From assembly GCA_003157235.1 (NCBI GenBank), contig PMJC01000161.1:1-8872 (forward strand): DNA of 8,872 nucleotides, given 5' to 3'. Origin of the DNA: Methanosarcina sp. GTDB taxonomy: Archaea; Halobacteriota; Methanosarcinia; Methanosarcinales; Methanosarcinaceae. This document shows positions 5,919 through 8,872 of this stretch, piece by piece (position 1 is the first letter of the stretch; every line of letters begins with the position of its first letter). The notes under the pieces were generated by a model that saw only the letters and a program-made list of their open reading frames with translations, had not been told where the DNA came from and did not search any database. A program made the translations under genes and the position numbers.

Positions 5919-6095
5919 ATGAAATCAAATCAATATACAGATTCAATAATATGGATACTAATTAGCTTCTTTGTGTATTTAATCATAGAAAAAGTAATTT
6001 CAATAACATTCGAGTTCGGAAAAATAGCAATAGAGGTGCTTTTTTCAGTGATAATAGGTCGAATAATATTAAAATGTATCTATAAACTAATATAA
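5919..6095 (+). CDS. Small hypothetical membrane protein, 58 residues
   Basis: ATG 5919 to TAA 6093-6095. After a short polar start (KSNQYTDS) there is a hydrophobic helix (about residues 9-24, IIWILISFFVYLIIEK), a loop with EFGK, and a second hydrophobic segment (about 39-52, IEVLFSVIIGRIILK) ending in a Lys/Tyr-rich tail. It should be a double-spanning membrane microprotein with positive charge at the C-terminal end. ATA codons are very frequent, unlike the housekeeping genes here, which fits an AT-rich accessory gene. A GGTGA site, a plausible promoter and the 20-codon frame upstream support expression. Its last three codons abut the end of the IS110-type fossil on the other strand, so the gene's 3' end may have been shaped by that element. 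I do not recognise the family. Confidence 0.5.
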   Translation: MKSNQYTDSIIWILISFFVYLIIEKVISITFEFGKIAIEVLFSVIIGRIILKCIYKLI

Positions 6096-6420
6096 CCAGC
6101 TCTTATAAATGCAGATCAGATAGGCTATGCCACGGGAATAATTTATTTTGCATTTCAATTGATTTCTTCTTTCGGCTAAAAAACTATTTTGATTTGCATC
6201 GATTTTATTTCTTGCTCCGAATGAACTATCTAATATTAGATTCCACCTTGCTACTTCTGATGATCTCTTTGTGATTCTGCTGAATAGAATTTATCCGCAG
6301 ATGGTATACATTCGGGCCAACTCCAAGTCATGAAGCAAGATTATCTCATGAAGAAAAATCCTTAAAATTGCCAATTTCAGCAATTAGAGTTGTTGCACCA
6401 ATTCCCTAAATATCGAAACC
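6087..6420 (-). pseudogene. Decayed IS110-family transposase, C-terminal part
   Basis: Reading the - strand from 6405, one frame gives GIGATTLIAEIGNFKDFSS, then TGA, DNLAS, TGA, LGVGPNVY. A shifted frame continues with FSRITKRSSEVARWNLI and stays open to TAG at 6089-6087, ending RGIAYLICIYKSWLY. The order matches the C-terminal domain of IS110/IS116/IS902 transposases: P-G-I-G..T..IIAEIGD..F.S...L.SW.GL.P..YQS, then G.ITK.G....R. Two TGA stops, one in place of the conserved Trp, and a frameshift show that it is dead. The N-terminal DEDD domain is not identified with confidence; a possible middle fragment lies at 6985-7137. Confidence 0.7.
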
Positions 6421-6984
6421 AATATATAAATTTCAATTTCACCTTTATGCTTTCATAACCAAGTTTCATAGTCCAATCTCATTTATTTTATTTATGCTGT
6501 GCAATAATTATACATGTTACTATTTGTTTAAAGCCAGACGTATGGACTTCCTTTGCCCCATACATCCACTGTAGAAAGGGGAGCTAACATAATAAAAATA
6601 ATTAATTAGGTTGCAACCATCTTAGTTTGATGTCTAAGTATTTCATATCGAAAGCGTGAGATTTAATACCATCTTCGAGCTTTGCTTGCTCAGAAAATGG
6701 AATGTTTGATTTTTCAGTTTACAGGTTTCGGCCTATTCTCGTTTTGTAACTATTGTCTTTATATGAATCAAATATTCTAAAAAATCAATTTTTTTAATAC
6801 TTGTTATCTTAGAAAAATATGTCTCCCCATCTGAAATTCAGTTAATTATAGTAACTGGAGAGTTATCACCAACCTACACAAAACAGCGAAGAGTCTTATA
6901 TTTCTTAATCCGATACTACAAATCACTTTCTTCTGACATGACTAAGTTAGGTGGTTTATGAGCTGATTAGTTTTCTTATTTGGT

Positions 6985-7137
6985 TTACACTAACTTTGAA
7001 GAGAGTCTTGATATAATTTCACTACCACTCTTACCAAAAATGTATATCAGCACATCATTTAGATAAAATATTTCAGATGTGAGAATAGAATGAGCTTCAT
7101 TTATTGTATCTATTCTTTTTTGGTAAATATTCAGCAT
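6985..7137 (-). pseudogene. Possible IS110 transposase middle fragment
   Basis: The frame from ATG 7137 to TAA 6987-6985 reads MLNIYQKRIDTINEAHS and ends FGKSGSEIISRLSSKLV. The same frame is open upstream to a TAG at 7281-7279, about 97 codons in all, which runs into the decayed synthetase domain. An FGxSG segment followed by a helix resembles the middle of IS110-type transposases and the strand is the same as the clear fossil at 6087-6420. The gap between the two pieces is about twice that expected, so the link is tentative. Confidence 0.3.
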
Positions 7138-7164
7138 ACTAAACTTTAGTTGGTAGATATTCAA
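7120..7164. repeat. Short imperfect direct repeat
   Basis: ttggtaaatattcag (7120-7134) and ttggtagatattcaa (7150-7164) repeat with a 30-base period. The duplication shows in the - strand frame as LLNIYQ and MLNIYQ. Confidence 0.4.
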
Positions 7165-7219
7165 TAGCCTACAGTTAAATAAAGCCAGACAAATAAACTT
7201 ATTCCTTGAATCTTTGTAA

Positions 7220-7582
7220 AAGTGGTTATAAATGTTGTTTTGCTCAGGTTGAACAGTTGCTTTTTTGAGAGTATTAGGCTAGCTCCAGTTCCTTCACAAT
7301 TATCTGCTGCAAGCATCATGGCTTTGGATTCAATTTCGTAAAGTTTAGTAAGTTTGAGGTTGACCAATACGATTGCATATTCCTATACAAACTCTTCAGA
7401 GGTGTTATAGAAATTAATGTCATTAAAAGCCTTCTTTTAGATCTTCCTCTCCAAGTTCACTTCGACCAAAGGAGTTTGCTGGACTCTTTTAAGGGTTCTA
7501 AAAGTAAATTCTTTCCCACCCTAATATTAGTTTTGCAAAGTCCGTGTGTTCGATAATGTGAAGGTTTTTTTGCTAGGCTTCG
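7220..7582 (-). pseudogene. Ruined C-terminal tRNA-binding (OB-fold) domain of methionyl-tRNA synthetase
   Basis: Directly after the synthetase stop the - strand still reads, in alternating frames, the order of an EMAPII/Trbp111-type OB domain: IADEA, TAG, then HIIEHTDFAKL (7560-7528); RVGKNLLLEPLKESSKLL one frame over, with SELGEED; NTSEEFV, TAG, EYAIVLVNLKLTKL; and IESKAMMLAADNCEGTGASLI (ending near 7270). Typical intact domains read DFAKxDLRVGKI, EEFVGKYAxVVVNLKPxKLxGIESxGMxLAA. At least three frameshifts and several stops (TAG, TAA, TGA) separate the blocks, so the domain cannot be translated. In the family this domain raises tRNA affinity and promotes dimerisation. Its order and strand show it was once fused to the upstream synthetase. 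Confidence 0.8.
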
Positions 7583-8872
7583 TCAGCTATTTTTTTTCCC
7601 CAATTTATTGGCTTCTTCTGCAGATAACATTCCCTCGGATTTGGAGGATTCTTTTTCAATCCCCTTTCCTATAGATTTTTTTGCATTGGCGGCTTTTATC
7701 CTTTGGTTTGCGATTTCTTCCATCTTTCCTATCCGATCATCTTCGATCTTTGTAAAGAGAATTTCAGGTTTTGCGAGTTTTGTACCTGCTTTTATAGGCA
7801 CTAAAGCTTCACTGTACTGGGTTGTATGCAGGTCTTCTTCCTGCCCGAGCTCTTCCCAGGCGAGTTCCATAGTTTGTGGGATCACGGGTTCAAAGATAAT
7901 ACTGAGGGCTTTTGAAAGATGAAGGCAGTTGTAAAGTACATTCCCGCAAGCTGTTTTATCCTCTTTAACCAGTTTCCATGGCTCGTGAGTTTGGAAGTAG
8001 CTATTTCCAAAAGATGCAAGAGCCATTGCAGCATCAACAGCTTTTTTGAATTCATACTCAGCAATTGCTACTTTTACTTCATTTATGGCCTTTTCTATTT
8101 CTTCCTTGACTTCAGGTTCAAGCTCCCCCTCAGGGACTTTTCCGTAGTTCTTGGAAGCAAAAAGAATTGTCCTATAAAGGAAGTTTCCGAGCACTGCCAC
8201 GAGTTCAGTGTTTATTTTTTCCTGAAGCACGTGCCATGAAAAATTCAGTTCCTTAGTGTGGGATGTATAGCTCGTTAGGTAGTACCTCAGGAGATCTGGA
8301 TGGAAACCTTGGTCAAGGTAATCTTCCCCAACCCAGACCACATAACCCCTGGTTTTGGAAAATTTTTTATCTTCGATTTTAACCATACCTGAAGCTACAA
8401 CAGCAGTCGGTACTGAGTAGTCTGCTCCTTTAAGCATGGCCGGCCAGAAGATGCAGTGATGGTAGGCGATATCTCCACCTATAAAATGGATAATTTCCCC
8501 GTCATTTTTCCAGTATTTTTCCCAGGAGTTCCCTGTCGCAGCTGCCCATTCCTCAGTAAAGGCTATGTACCCTATGGGAGCGTCCACCCAGACGTAGACC
8601 ACAAGGTCGTCATGCCCTGGGAATTTTACTCCCCATTCCAGGTTCCGTGTGATGCACCAGTCAGTAAGCCCCTGTTTTACCCAGCCTAATGCATAGTTCC
8701 TGGCATTGATTGTTCCTCCGAGGTCATGTGAGAGATAGTCCATCAAGTAATCACTGAACTTAGAAAGTTCGAAAAAGAAATGTTCTTGCTGGCGGTATTC
8801 GGCAGGCCCTCCGCAGATAGTGCATACAGGGTTCAGAAGTTCTCCCGGCTCCAGATGCTTTCCGCATCCCTG
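7583..8872 (-). CDS. metG: Methionyl-tRNA synthetase, N-terminus outside the window
   Basis: The enzyme charges tRNA(Met), including the initiator, with methionine in the cytoplasm. The frame is open from the window edge, giving 429 visible residues. They begin within the archaeal zinc-knuckle domain (QGCGKHL, then PVCTIC), followed by [11 protein letters not shown], the [19 protein letters not shown] segment and the KMSKS-type loop as KFSKT (8365-8351). The anticodon-binding helical domain shows [15 protein letters not shown] with the conserved Trp. The HIGH motif lies beyond the edge. The C-terminus is a charged linker ending LGKKNS, reached through a run of eight A (7597-7590 on the + strand as T); one A fewer would read LGKKIADEA and then TAG. 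The OB-fold domain expected after the linker is present only as a ruin (7220-7582). The catalytic core itself appears intact and presumably functions without it. Confidence 0.95.
   Translation of the reverse strand, partial: QGCGKHLEPGELLNPVCTICGGPAEYRQQEHFFFELSKFSDYLMDYLSHDLGGTINARNYALGWVKQGLTDWCITRNLEWGVKFPGHDDLVVYVWVDAPIGYIAFTEEWAAATGNSWEKYWKNDGEIIHFIGGDIAYHHCIFWPAMLKGADYSVPTAVVASGMVKIEDKKFSKTRGYVVWVGEDYLDQGFHPDLLRYYLTSYTSHTKELNFSWHVLQEKINTELVAVLGNFLYRTILFASKNYGKVPEGELEPEVKEEIEKAINEVKVAIAEYEFKKAVDAAMALASFGNSYFQTHEPWKLVKEDKTACGNVLYNCLHLSKALSIIFEPVIPQTMELAWEELGQEEDLHTTQYSEALVPIKAGTKLAKPEILFTKIEDDRIGKMEEIANQRIKAANAKKSIGKGIEKESSKSEGMLSAEEANKLGKKNS

Larger units (their letters stand above)
6423..7219. 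other. Spacer with several anonymous coding-like scraps
   Basis: No intact gene is visible. Coding-like pieces are: - strand 6528-6590 (20 codons from ATG, DVWGKGSPYVWL); - strand 6602-6718 (ending MKYLDIKLRWLQPN); + strand 6767-6961 (64 open codons without a start, including SPSEIQLIIVTGELSPTY); and - strand 6985-7137 (50 codons from ATG, including FGKSGSEIISRL). The last could be a middle part of an IS110-type transposase, where a V/I-FG-x-SG segment is common. None has a ribosome site. Confidence 0.4.

Noticed and set aside
6096..6179. In-frame continuation of the 58-residue protein past its TAA, giving a third hydrophobic segment (GYATGIIYFAFQLISSFG)
   Set aside because: This stretch is the antisense of the better-supported IS110-type fossil, whose - strand frame stays open to 6087. 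The continuation is probably its shadow.
7220..7582. In-frame TAG codons in the ruined synthetase domain read as pyrrolysine, since Methanosarcina uses UAG this way
   Set aside because: Joining the domain also needs several frameshifts and passes TAA and TGA codons, so readthrough of UAG cannot restore it.
7608..8689. + strand open frames opposite methionyl-tRNA synthetase
   Set aside because: They are shadows of a clearly coding - strand; no start signals.

Overview
The window looks like a chromosomal segment of a methanogenic archaeon of the genus Methanosarcina or a close relative. It carries an archaeal-lipid geranylgeranyl reductase directly coupled to a small 2[4Fe-4S] ferredoxin, an archaeal methionyl-tRNA synthetase, a membrane pyrophosphatase with the Na+-pump-like C-terminus and a LeuB/AksF-type dehydrogenase. 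GGTGA-type ribosome sites, T-tract terminators and long AT-rich spacers with decayed transposases also fit. The genus is inferred from protein similarity recalled from memory, not from a search.

Layout: (1) 2-421, + strand: C-terminal end of a membrane pyrophosphatase. (2) 422-1380: spacer with a hairpin repeat, the wreck of a helix-turn-helix transposase N-terminus and an unassigned 57-codon reading frame. (3) 1381-2406, - strand: isopropylmalate/homoisocitrate dehydrogenase family gene. (4) 2458-3654: spacer with two tandem hairpin repeats and a clear multi-frame transposase fossil. (5) 3655-5051, + strand: ferredoxin and geranylgeranyl reductase with ATGA overlap, probably one electron-transfer unit for saturating archaeal membrane lipids. 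(6) 5052-7582: long spacer with another hairpin repeat, a possible tiny two-gene unit (20 and 58 codons) with promoter and ribosome sites, an IS110-type transposase fossil, and at its end the ruined C-terminal tRNA-binding domain of the neighbouring synthetase. (7) 7583-8872, - strand: methionyl-tRNA synthetase, whose N-terminus lies beyond the window.

The intact genes are housekeeping or core metabolism. The spacers are a graveyard: at least three transposase wrecks and several shorter coding-like scraps, all with stops and frameshifts, alongside four copies of an unexplained ~81-nt inverted-repeat element with a nearly fixed 55-nt interior. The two most notable observations are the decay of the OB-fold (EMAPII/Trbp111-like) domain that should follow the methionyl-tRNA synthetase core, and the overlooked 58-residue membrane protein at 5919-6095. 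I found no CRISPR array, tRNA or rRNA gene, and no complete insertion sequence.
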